From a virus: DNA of 24,898 nucleotides. Position 1 is the first letter of the stretch. Each line of letters begins with the position of its first letter. Positions 8,054-14,076 of this stretch are shown in pieces. The notes beneath the pieces were generated by a model. That model worked only from the letters and a program-made list of their open reading frames with translations. It made no database searches and was not told where the DNA came from. The stretch spans positions 1 through 24,898 of the IMG/VR virus record IMGVR_UViG_3300004369_000573, one strand, 5' to 3'. The position numbers were made by a program, and so were the translations under genes.

Positions 8054-8871
8054 CCTTCAATTCCTGTTTGAACAAATAGTTCAGAATAGATCTGCATTTC
8101 TTCGGGATCATTGATAATATCGTAAACACGATCCCACAATCTAATACGTGCGTCCAGTGCCATGAGCGCGGCTTGTTCAGCTTCATGGATCTTTACAGGA
8201 TCATGTTCGCACAGTGTTTCTACCATATATTCTGCCGCAGGGCCGTGCTCGTCTCCGTCTAGGTCAATATGACGTTTAAGGTAATAGTGAAACTTGGGTG
8301 CATCGTGTGCAGTGATATTCATTTGACTGAGTAGACTTTTAAACATTGGAGGGATCAGTGTTTCACGCCCAAACGCAAATGCACCTGCAATCTTCCACGG
8401 ATCTCGAGTATCGATTATCTTAAATGTTGTACGCATAAAGCTAGCACTAGCAGGAGGAACATGCGAGTTTTCTAGTGCATCGTCAAACCCAGACTCTCTT
8501 ACCAGTTCAATAAACGCTTCAAAGTTGCGTCCGTTTGCACCAATTTCAAGCATTGCTTGTGCATACAAATCGTGATGTGTGATGGATCCGTGTCCGCCCA
8601 TATCAATGTCGCTTTCTTCGCCTAGTACAATTTCATTGATGATACGAGCAAGTCCTGCTCTTGCCCAACGTGTTGGTACCCAACATTCTGTGCTTGGACA
8701 AATATGATGCTGTAAAGATTTTAGCAAACTCATAAAATCCCAAACAGCATACACATGGTGTTCCATAAAAACATGTAGATCGTCCAATGTCTTTAAACAG
8801 TCTCCCGCAAACAATGGGTGAGAACTAAGACGAGCTTGACGCTCGTGAATACGATCAAGATTTAATTTCAT
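8050..8871 (-). CDS. DUF3050 haem-oxygenase-like (putative diiron) protein
   Basis: A 273-aa protein from the ATG at 8869-8871, which has AGGTAT about 7 nt upstream; the alternative TTG at 8907 lacks a ribosome site. The sequence has the DUF3050 look: FMEHHVYAVWDFMSLL (36-50), INEIVLGEESD (78-88), FGRETLIPPMF (167-177) and the histidine/acid-rich H201-I-D-L-D205-G-D-E-H209. The fold is that of haem-oxygenase-like proteins. The placement of E, H and D residues suggests a non-haem di-iron oxidase, with E37, H39, E170, H201, D205 and H209 as candidate ligands. This is inferred from pattern. Its stop overlaps the start of the B12 radical SAM gene (TTGA), implying the two act on one pathway. The leader holds a 9-bp inverted repeat that covers the ribosome site. 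Confidence 0.8.
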   Translation of the reverse strand: MKLNLDRIHERQARLSSHPLFAGDCLKTLDDLHVFMEHHVYAVWDFMSLLKSLQHHICPSTECWVPTRWARAGLARIINEIVLGEESDIDMGGHGSITHHDLYAQAMLEIGANGRNFEAFIELVRESGFDDALENSHVPPASASFMRTTFKIIDTRDPWKIAGAFAFGRETLIPPMFKSLLSQMNITAHDAPKFHYYLKRHIDLDGDEHGPAAEYMVETLCEHDPVKIHEAEQAALMALDARIRLWDRVYDIINDPEEMQIYSELFVQTGIEG

Positions 8872-8875
8872 TGGG

Positions 8876-8897
8876 ATACCTATAGCTATATAGGTAT
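8876..8897 (-). promoter_or_regulatory. 9-bp inverted repeat covering the ribosome site of the DUF3050 gene
   Basis: The plus-strand sequence atacctata (8876-8884), four loop bases gcta, then tataggtat (8889-8897) form a perfect inverted repeat. In the minus-strand transcript the 3' arm contains the AGGTAT ribosome site, 5 nt before the ATG. The hairpin could hold back translation, or the dyad could be a protein operator. It sits in the 55-nt gap after the structural gene at 8927-9367. Confidence 0.45.
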
Positions 8898-8926
8898 TTA
8901 AGTGCAAATTTTAATGCTTTAAAATT

Positions 8927-9367
8927 TTACGCTGGTGGTAAGAAACCTTCATTAACATGTAGGTCCACGCTCATATTAAAGTTGTCGTCGCTGTAAACAG
9001 GAGCCTCTACACCGTTGACTGTGCCTTTGATAGCCAGCGTATAACGCATTGCATCTAGGTTATTCATTTGTTCTTCGGTAAATGTAACAGTTCCTTGCCC
9101 TGCGGCAGCATCAGTTACTGTTAGTGTAGGATAAAAAATTGTTTGTCCTTGATCAGTATTCATAACAGCAACAACAAACGTGTAGTTGGTTACGTCTTTT
9201 TTCTTTTGGTCTTGGTTTAAAAATCTAACCTGCACAGGATTATCCGTACCCTTGTACAGCTGAATTACGTGATTATACACTTGTTGCTCCTGTATGTTTG
9301 TTACACCCATATCCGAAATAATAACTCGAATTTTTGGCGTATATAAATAACTATGAATTATTTGCAT
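8927..9367 (-). CDS. Putative virion protein, Ig-like/BppU-N-like
   Basis: A 146-aa protein from the ATG at 9365-9367. A second ATG at codon 20 (9310) lacks a ribosome site, while the first has AGAGGGAT and AAGAAG upstream. It is beta-rich: VQVRFLNQDQKKKDVTNYTF, then TLTVTDAAAGQGTVTF and LDAMRYTLAI. This order of strands (a property that may vary, 'dvt.ytf', then a G-T-V-T-F strand and a Y-T-L-I strand) resembles the N-terminal domain of phage baseplate upper proteins and similar Ig-like virion modules. A perfect T4 late octamer 29 nt upstream (9396-9403) supports late expression. The exact place in the virion cannot be told. Confidence 0.72.
   Translation of the reverse strand: MQIIHSYLYTPKIRVIISDMGVTNIQEQQVYNHVIQLYKGTDNPVQVRFLNQDQKKKDVTNYTFVVAVMNTDQGQTIFYPTLTVTDAAAGQGTVTFTEEQMNNLDAMRYTLAIKGTVNGVEAPVYSDDNFNMSVDLHVNEGFLPPA
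9342..9349 (+). promoter_or_regulatory. T4-type late octamer TATAAATA, rightward
   Basis: A perfect TATAAATA on the plus strand about 60 nt before the TTG of the only plus-strand gene (9410). It lies inside the first codons of the minus-strand gene at 8927-9367. A transcript would start near 9356 and be antisense to that gene's 5' end for a dozen bases. Confidence 0.5.
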
Positions 9368-9395
9368 GGGCTTCTTTATCCCTCTATGTTTTAAC

Positions 9396-9403
9396 TATTT
9401 ATA
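9396..9403 (-). promoter_or_regulatory. T4-type late octamer TATAAATA, leftward
   Basis: A perfect TATAAATA on the minus strand, 29 nt upstream of the ATG at 9367. Initiation near 9390 would leave a leader of about 22 nt carrying AGAGGGAT. It fits late expression of the virion-like gene. Confidence 0.6.
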
Positions 9404-9409
9404 AGAAAA

Positions 9410-9790
9410 TTGTATACACAAGAAGACATAACCGCGCTCTTAGAGCAGTATCCATTCTTAACATACCTGGTCTACGGAGGGGTTGAGTATATCGGTGTGA
9501 TTCAAAACTCAGACGAACAAATTACTACCATGTATGACTATGGTAGACTGAGAACACGCGAAGATAAAATGAATTTCCTAGACCTAGCAGAAGTTTGGTG
9601 GTGGGAATCAAATCGTATGATTCCGATTAATATTTTTCTAAAGCAGGATTGGGAACAGTTTAAACCTGTTATTCAAACCATGAACAGCAAAGATGTAGAC
9701 ATACGCTTTGGTCCTGCAACTAACATGAAGTCTATGGGACAGAAACGTAGTAAACGTCGCAGTATTACGCTAGTTCGCAAGACTGATTAG
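9410..9790 (+). CDS. Conserved-looking hypothetical protein, only plus-strand gene
   Basis: A 126-aa protein. The frame opens at 9395 after a TAA and has no ATG before the core, so TTG at 9410 (TTG TAT ACA) is the likely start, with a weak TAAGAA upstream. It contains a small beta-rich part (YGGVEYIGVIQNSD, TTMYDYGRLR), then EVWWWESNRMIPINIFLK. The strongly basic tail GQKRSKRRS suggests nucleic-acid binding. I remember similar small proteins (WWWESNR.IPINIFL) from T4-like marine phages but cannot name a function. A late octamer lies 60 nt upstream. Its last 21 nt overlap the end of the convergent DnaE-like gene. Confidence 0.7.
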   Translation: MYTQEDITALLEQYPFLTYLVYGGVEYIGVIQNSDEQITTMYDYGRLRTREDKMNFLDLAEVWWWESNRMIPINIFLKQDWEQFKPVIQTMNSKDVDIRFGPATNMKSMGQKRSKRRSITLVRKTD

Positions 9791-10351
9791 ATTCATATTC
9801 ACCACAACCAGATTAGCATATGCTACACTGTGCGACTTTTTAAAATAATACCCATCATCTGTAGGCTTGTTCCAAACGGTTTCAGCAACTTCACACCAAC
9901 GTTTGCCTATTAAATGTCGTTTGCTTGGGCGTATCACTGCCAGCAACATTGCTAGACGTGGAACAGTATCTACCATCTCAGGCATACGTATCATTGTATC
10001 ATAATGATCCCCAATGTGAATTAACTGCTCACAGAATTCACGTTCGTAAAGGCGTTCCCAATTTGGGGGAGTGTTTAATAGTTCAGTTAAATGTGCTTCG
10101 CTTTTAACTTGGTTATAAATGTGAACATTAAGTAAGTCCAGTTTAATATAACCGCGGTCTTCGCTGGCTTTATGATCTATAGAGCAAAGTCCGTTAAACG
10201 GATCCACAGGAACGGTTTGAAAGTAAACACCGGTGTTATGTTTTACAACCTCACCGTTCCTGTGTATGCTGGCTGGTGTATGCTCAAATAGTTCTAGTAC
10301 TCGAGCACGATCACCAAAATCTATATCAATATCACTTTTAAACTTATTCAT
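9770..10351 (-). CDS. Miniature DnaE/PolC-like (C-family polymerase core) protein
   Basis: A 193-aa protein from the ATG at 10349-10351, which overlaps the stop of the upstream gene (ATGAATAA); a GTG seven codons earlier is also possible. Four segments follow the order seen in bacterial DNA polymerase III alpha. SDIDIDF (6-12) matches PDIDIDF, with D9 and D11 at the places of catalytic D401 and D403 of E. coli DnaE. KHNTGVYF resembles the HA.GVV element. YIKLDLLN (69-75) resembles KFDFLG, with D72 at the place of D555. LLAVIRPSK (137-144) resembles ALYRPGP. KKSHSVAYA (171-179) resembles the fingers motif NKSHS.AYA. DnaE has over 1100 residues, so PHP, beta-clamp and OB domains are missing. 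It may be a tiny polymerase, a nucleotidyltransferase or a regulator. Activity is unproven. Confidence 0.68.
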   Translation of the reverse strand: MNKFKSDIDIDFGDRARVLELFEHTPASIHRNGEVVKHNTGVYFQTVPVDPFNGLCSIDHKASEDRGYIKLDLLNVHIYNQVKSEAHLTELLNTPPNWERLYEREFCEQLIHIGDHYDTMIRMPEMVDTVPRLAMLLAVIRPSKRHLIGKRWCEVAETVWNKPTDDGYYFKKSHSVAYANLVVVNMNLISLAN

Positions 10352-10535
10352 TCGTATATAACGTTTCGTCACCGGTTGCTGTAATTGGTTTGCCTTCTTT
10401 TACAGTTTCAACATATTCTTGCATCCACGTCAATGCAATTTTTGTATTATCAGTCTGAGGGAATACCCAATTTTTTATTATATTTTCTAGTACTGCAATA
10501 GTTATCAGTTCGGCACTGTTTAATTGATGAGACAT
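10344..10535 (-). CDS. Small hypothetical protein, 63 aa
   Basis: The ATG at 10533-10535 has AGGTGGA about 10 nt upstream, and the longer frame upstream offers no better start. The peptide is helical (SAELITIAVLENIIKNWV, then IALTWMQEYVETVKEG) and ends in an acidic ETLYTNE. It lies 2 nt after the zinc-finger gene, and its stop overlaps the ATG of the DnaE-like gene. It is probably a coupled partner or accessory of one of them. No family is recognised. Confidence 0.65.
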   Translation of the reverse strand: MSHQLNSAELITIAVLENIIKNWVFPQTDNTKIALTWMQEYVETVKEGKPITATGDETLYTNE

Positions 10536-10537
10536 TT

Positions 10538-11233
10538 TTAAAATCCACCTTGCTTTAGAATCTCTCTGACCCACTCTCGGTCAGCGAGATAGTCTTGAAA
10601 TTTGCGTTGCCAAAACTCGGGATCAATCCAAGGAAGTACAACGTTGAGTTGGTCTTCATTGAGCCGTTCTAAAAACTCAATGCCTGAGTCACAATTGAAT
10701 ACTACCCATGCACTGACTCTACCATTACTTATATGATAACATATTTTATTAGCGTTGCCATATCTAAAATAGTCTACATCTTGGAGACTATCAGTTTCAT
10801 CTGCATAACGCTGTATTTCCCGGATGCTACGTTCTAGCGCATCCTGGACACTTTCATTATGCAAGTACTGGCTTAACCATTCTACATAATGATCCTCCTT
10901 GCACCAATGATCCAACTTTTTGTTGTTTTTGAGAAGCCAATCGGTATAACTCTTAAAGTTAACACACCGGATAGCTTGGCAGTGTCTACCATACTTGACG
11001 AATGCATTATAGTATGGACTTTCTACTAAGTTTGTATACGTCTTGAGGCTTGCGCTGCCTTGTGTAAGTTCAAAGAACCTGAGATATGCTTGGAAACCCA
11101 TTTGCACACCCTGTTCTTTTTCCTGCTGATACCTACGTTTTAGCTCGCAGAGATGTGCCGCAAGAGTACTTTCCTTGCGAAATGCTTTCTCACAGTACTT
11201 GCACTTAAAACGCGGACTTGATTCGCTTGTCAT
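10538..11233 (-). CDS. Zinc-finger protein of unknown function
   Basis: A 231-aa protein from the ATG at 11231-11233. An ATG at 11278 would add 15 residues but would lie 74 nt inside the clamp-loader gene. The N-terminus holds FKCKYCEKAFRKESTLAAHLC, a single C2H2-type finger with C11-x2-C14-x12-H27 and C29 as the probable fourth ligand. The remaining part is helical, with many aromatic residues, and ends in WREILKQGGF-like basic sequence. In T4-like phages single-finger proteins often act on DNA ends or on host complexes, but no homologue is recognised. The position between the gp62-like gene and the DnaE-like gene suggests a role in replication or recombination, which is inference. Confidence 0.75.
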   Translation of the reverse strand: MTSESSPRFKCKYCEKAFRKESTLAAHLCELKRRYQQEKEQGVQMGFQAYLRFFELTQGSASLKTYTNLVESPYYNAFVKYGRHCQAIRCVNFKSYTDWLLKNNKKLDHWCKEDHYVEWLSQYLHNESVQDALERSIREIQRYADETDSLQDVDYFRYGNANKICYHISNGRVSAWVVFNCDSGIEFLERLNEDQLNVVLPWIDPEFWQRKFQDYLADREWVREILKQGGF

Positions 11234-11675
11234 CCCATCCGTGTTCTCTTGCCAAGTCTTTAAGATCTCTTGTATCATTTACTTTCGCCAATAGTTCTAG
11301 GTCTTCGTCTGTGCGCTCTGGAAAGATTTCACGTAAAAATTTAACTGCTTTATTGTTGTTGACTTTCTTTTTAGGACTAATCCATTTATGATAACAGTTA
11401 CCCATTCCTGGACTTACTGTTGTACTCAGCAACCATAAAAACTTTTTGTGCTTACTAGAACTGATGTCAAAGAAGTTCTTATTCAGACGTTCATTACAAC
11501 TCGCCAAATAATACTGTTGCAATACAGTATCGCCGGTAACTGCACTACCCCAACGAATCATAAGAAACGGAGCAAACTTTTTCTTCTCCTCATCAGTCAT
11601 TTCATCAAAGTACTCACGCCGCTTTGAATCAAATGCACTCATTTCATTTCGTATGTTTAATCGATCCATGGTCAT
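11205..11675 (-). CDS. 62: Clamp-loader small subunit, T4 gp62-like
   Basis: A 156-aa protein, slightly shorter than T4 gp62 (187 aa). The middle reads KFAPFLMIRWGS, then YYLASCNERLNKNFFDI, HKKFLWLL and SPGMGNCYHKWISPKKK. Order and spacing follow T4 gp62 (F-M-x-x-x-x-S, then a MN-containing helix, a Y-L segment, PRGKRYGKW and a K-rich turn). The C-terminus (LREIFPERTDEDLELLAKV) resembles the same region. It would join gp44 (not in this window) to load the gp45 clamp. The ATG at 11673-11675 is poor in ribosome site. It is preceded by an extended -10 promoter at 11696. Overlaps with both neighbours are 29-32 nt. The family call is by memory of motifs. Confidence 0.6.
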   Translation of the reverse strand: MTMDRLNIRNEMSAFDSKRREYFDEMTDEEKKKFAPFLMIRWGSAVTGDTVLQQYYLASCNERLNKNFFDISSSKHKKFLWLLSTTVSPGMGNCYHKWISPKKKVNNNKAVKFLREIFPERTDEDLELLAKVNDTRDLKDLAREHGWDDKRIKSAF

Positions 11676-11943
11676 TCTTTATCAAGTTATAAATCATTAT
11701 AGCATGATCCAATGCTTCACGCAAGCTCTCATTTGAGCGAGCTAACTCAAACATACCACGTGCTAGTTTTTGTTCATTTCGCAATCTGATCATCTCTCTT
11801 TGGTACGGAGTGTTAGGCAGTGTCCGGCCATCTCCGTTAGGTACAACAAAACGATCTGCTGGATCTGCTCCAATGGGTCTTGCATACACAGTTGTGCCGC
11901 CGTCGGGTGATTCATAGATATACGTGGGCTTGTTCTGAGACAT
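11644..11943 (-). CDS. Hypothetical protein (YESPDGG family-like)
   Basis: A 99-aa protein from the ATG at 11941-11943, with GGAAG about 8 nt upstream; the TTG four codons earlier is less likely. It begins YIYESPDGGTTVYARP, a beta-hairpin. An RFVVPNGDGRTL turn follows, then a long charged helix (about 50-85). I have an impression of similar short proteins in T4-like phages of aquatic bacteria but no function. Its 3' part carries the -10/-35 elements of a promoter that would serve the clamp-loader gene. The overlaps (32 nt each side) mark it as part of the same operon. Confidence 0.7.
   Translation of the reverse strand: MSQNKPTYIYESPDGGTTVYARPIGADPADRFVVPNGDGRTLPNTPYQREMIRLRNEQKLARGMFELARSNESLREALDHAIMIYNLIKNDHGSIKHTK
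11696..11724 (-). promoter_or_regulatory. Extended -10 sigma70-like promoter inside a gene
   Basis: The minus strand reads TTGCGT (11719-11724), 17 nt spacer, TATAAT (11696-11701), with TGC directly before the -10. Start would be near 11689, leaving about 14 nt before the gp62-like ATG. A perfect extended -10 makes up for a 3/6 match at -35. It would let clamp-loader expression rise independently of the accessory operon upstream. Confidence 0.4.
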
Positions 11944-12439
11944 AATATCTTCCAATGTTGCAATTTTGAAAGCCTTCGATTACTTCTCTGTGTATGGGCC
12001 AGTGTGCTAGGTCTACAGGTTCTGCAACCAACTCATAGTTGTTGTTAAATGTACTAGCAAAATATACTTTAGGCACTTTGGTTTTGTTAGCACACTCATT
12101 AACAAACTTGTGGTGTATGTGTCCGTAATCTCCGTCTTCGTTGTGTGTTAATATGAGATCCGCTGAACGTAGGTTGCGTATTAACGTTTCTCCAGCTAGA
12201 CCTGCGTCAAATGTGATCAACTCATTTGCTTCTAAATCTTGATAGTGATCCGTGAATCCTAAAAACTTGGTTTTAATATTGTAGAGATTCCAAAATTTGG
12301 CGGCTTCTTGTGCTCGGTCGTCTTTAAGGTCATAGGTCAAATAAACAATAGACCAATCCCAATCTTTAAACTTTTGTATAAAGGGCCATGCGAATATCAC
12401 ACAGTCATCTGGATGCGCTACTGCCGCTATTGCCTTCAA
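11912..12439 (-). CDS. PIG-L/LmbE-type deacetylase
   Basis: A 175-aa protein. AHPDD (8-12) is the metal and catalytic motif of the GlcNAc-PI de-N-acetylase (PIG-L/LmbE) fold, with H9 and D12 as zinc ligands and D11 as the general base. H107-x-x-H110 in YGHIHH supplies the third ligand. The residue after the DD pair is C, where E is usual. Members remove acetyl groups from GlcNAc-type sugars or related compounds. The start is TTG at 12437-12439 with GGAG 7-8 nt upstream, overlapping the cupin stop as TTGA. There is no ATG near the conserved N-terminus. With the sugar dehydratase, glycosyltransferase-like and SGNH genes upstream, it most likely trims a glycan or nucleotide sugar. Confidence 0.83.
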   Translation of the reverse strand: MKAIAAVAHPDDCVIFAWPFIQKFKDWDWSIVYLTYDLKDDRAQEAAKFWNLYNIKTKFLGFTDHYQDLEANELITFDAGLAGETLIRNLRSADLILTHNEDGDYGHIHHKFVNECANKTKVPKVYFASTFNNNYELVAEPVDLAHWPIHREVIEGFQNCNIGRYYVSEQAHVYL

Positions 12440-12780
12440 TGGTTTCTCCTACCATCAAACACACAAATAAACTCTAACCAAAAATCGCCCGTATTGTGTA
12501 CTTTATGAAATACGTTGTCCTCTACTAGAACAACATCTCCCGCTTTTACATCAAACATACGATAGTCTAGTTCCATTTTACCTTTGCCGCTAATAAAATA
12601 ATAAACCCCTTCCTGCCCAGCATGTCGATGTCCGTTAGTGCTTTTATTTGCTCTCAATTTTGTTTTACTGAGAACTAAGTTTTTTAAAAGTTTATTATCG
12701 TATAGCTCATACTTGTCATCAGACTTGATAAGATCGCCACCGATGTCCTCGATGTTTACTAAATTACCAAATTTTTCCAT
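12436..12780 (-). CDS. Single-domain cupin
   Basis: A 114-aa protein from the ATG at 12778-12780. Cupin motif 1 is H51-R-H53 followed by E57 and FISGKG. Motif 2 is GDVVLVEDNVFHKVHN, with H92 as the last metal ligand and the H-x3-N pattern. All four ligands are present, so it should bind Fe, Mn or Zn. Single-domain cupins act as sugar isomerases/epimerases, dioxygenases or lyases, or as small-molecule sensors. It overlaps the upstream gene by 17 nt and is coupled as TTGA to the PIG-L gene. A role in the sugar pathway of this operon is likely but unproven. Confidence 0.88.
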   Translation of the reverse strand: MEKFGNLVNIEDIGGDLIKSDDKYELYDNKLLKNLVLSKTKLRANKSTNGHRHAGQEGVYYFISGKGKMELDYRMFDVKAGDVVLVEDNVFHKVHNTGDFWLEFICVFDGRRNH

Positions 12781-13264
12781 AGTCAACTACCTCACTTTGT
12801 CTGCTGATTTCACTGACAAAATATATGCAACGCGGTTTGTTGCCCTCATCAATTGGCACTGCTAAAAGTTGTCCGGGTCTCAGTTTAGGAAAATACCATT
12901 TTACGTCCTGAAAAATATCCTCAATCTCGATATCGAAAAACTCTGTTCTAAAGCTAGACAATGGATTAAAAGTAAATGCTTTAAATCCTCGGTCATTAAT
13001 ACTAGTCAAAGGAATAACTTCAAGGTCACCCATCTCAGGCTCACCAATCAGTATGTGCCAATCTAACGGCATACGAATCTGTTTACCATCAATACGTAGA
13101 ACCAATGCACTGCTATTAAAACTTTCTAAAAAGATTAAAGGTATAAAAAAGAAGTCAGGGTTTTTAGGGTCGCCGTTGTCTAGTACTGCAAACCGAAGAT
13201 CTTCAATTTCTTCGGGTAATTCAGTCATGTCAAATGACTGATTTTCTAATGTTAATATTCTCAT
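12764..13264 (-). CDS. Hypothetical protein, 166 aa
   Basis: The ATG at 13262-13264 overlaps the upstream stop as ATGA and is chosen over the TTG at 13273. The protein is beta-rich and acidic: DLRFAVLDNG, FFFIPLIFLES, MPLDWHILIG, then EVIPLTSIND and PKLRPGQLLAVPI near the end. The alternation of hydrophobic strands and the DVKWYFP turn suggest a compact small barrel. No signal peptide or membrane segment was seen. I do not recognise the family. Its place between the second SGNH gene and the cupin makes it part of the accessory operon, but it may equally be a core phage gene of unknown role. Confidence 0.75.
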   Translation of the reverse strand: MRILTLENQSFDMTELPEEIEDLRFAVLDNGDPKNPDFFFIPLIFLESFNSSALVLRIDGKQIRMPLDWHILIGEPEMGDLEVIPLTSINDRGFKAFTFNPLSSFRTEFFDIEIEDIFQDVKWYFPKLRPGQLLAVPIDEGNKPRCIYFVSEISRQSEVVDYGKIW

Positions 13265-14076
13265 AGTTTCCAATGCTCCCTGATTATGTTATAATATACG
13301 TCTGCAACATACTCCTGACTTTTTGGGTCTCCGTGATACCCAGGATCGAATCCTAGGGTATTTTCAAAACCCCATTCATTAGTAGCATATGCAGGTGTTT
13401 CTTTATAGTCAAGTGTAAAACAACGATCAGGCACAACGTCAGGAAAATAACTTCTAACATCTTCACTGGTCCATATATTACAAGCAACAACAAGAAAAGG
13501 AATTTTAGCATAGTGCAGTTGCATAATGCCGTCGCGAATAATCCAACGGTCCATTTGCAGTTTCCATTCACTGTCATATATGTGATTTACATACTGCTTT
13601 ACTGCTTGCTGAGTGTATTTGTCTATCTTACTAGCACGATAAGGATGGTCATAGTTTTCTGCAAGACTAAAAATAGTTTCACAGATCATTGTGTAGGGAT
13701 TATTGCCGTAGTTGACATTGTTGATCCCTGCTTCAATGTTATAACCATTAAGGTGCGCTTTTTGTAGGTGTTGTTGTAGATCGCTGTTCCAACCTTTGTT
13801 TTCATTCTTAGGCGGAACATAAGGGGCCGCACTAGCTGGAATTTCCATGCGATCATGAAACGTGGGCGCAATAATAGCAAATGTTGGACGCTGACGAAGC
13901 ACTTCATCAATTTGAATTCTAATGCCCCCGTTGGAACATCCTTGCCTTGCTAGAATTTCTACATCCCATCCTAGTTTCTTAGCCAGCACTTCACCATATG
14001 CAGTGCCTGCTAGCTCTGTGTATTCTGCGTTAGCTGGAGCACTAAAACTGCATCCACATACTATTAGTTTACTCAT
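13261..14076 (-). CDS. SGNH-like hydrolase
   Basis: A 271-aa protein. Block I is VCGCSFSAP with S10 as nucleophile. ARQGCSNGG carries the block II/III glycine and N49. IAPTFHDRME follows. Block V is D-P-G-Y-H248, followed by G-D250-x-x-S-Q-x-x-V-A. The same H-x-D-x-x-[ST]-Q-x-x-V-A spacing occurs in the sister protein at 14976-15641, showing the two are related. SGNH proteins remove or transfer acetyl and other acyl groups on glycans and lipids. There is no signal peptide, so it acts in the cytoplasm or on the virion. It overlaps the PRMT-like gene by 8 nt. Confidence 0.78.
   Translation of the reverse strand: MSKLIVCGCSFSAPANAEYTELAGTAYGEVLAKKLGWDVEILARQGCSNGGIRIQIDEVLRQRPTFAIIAPTFHDRMEIPASAAPYVPPKNENKGWNSDLQQHLQKAHLNGYNIEAGINNVNYGNNPYTMICETIFSLAENYDHPYRASKIDKYTQQAVKQYVNHIYDSEWKLQMDRWIIRDGIMQLHYAKIPFLVVACNIWTSEDVRSYFPDVVPDRCFTLDYKETPAYATNEWGFENTLGFDPGYHGDPKSQEYVADVYYNIIREHWKL

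Noticed and set aside
8888-8914. Sigma70 promoter TTGCAC-N17-TATAGG before the DUF3050 gene
   Set aside because: Only 3/6 and 4/6 matches, and transcription would start at the ATG. The inverted repeat explains the sequence better.
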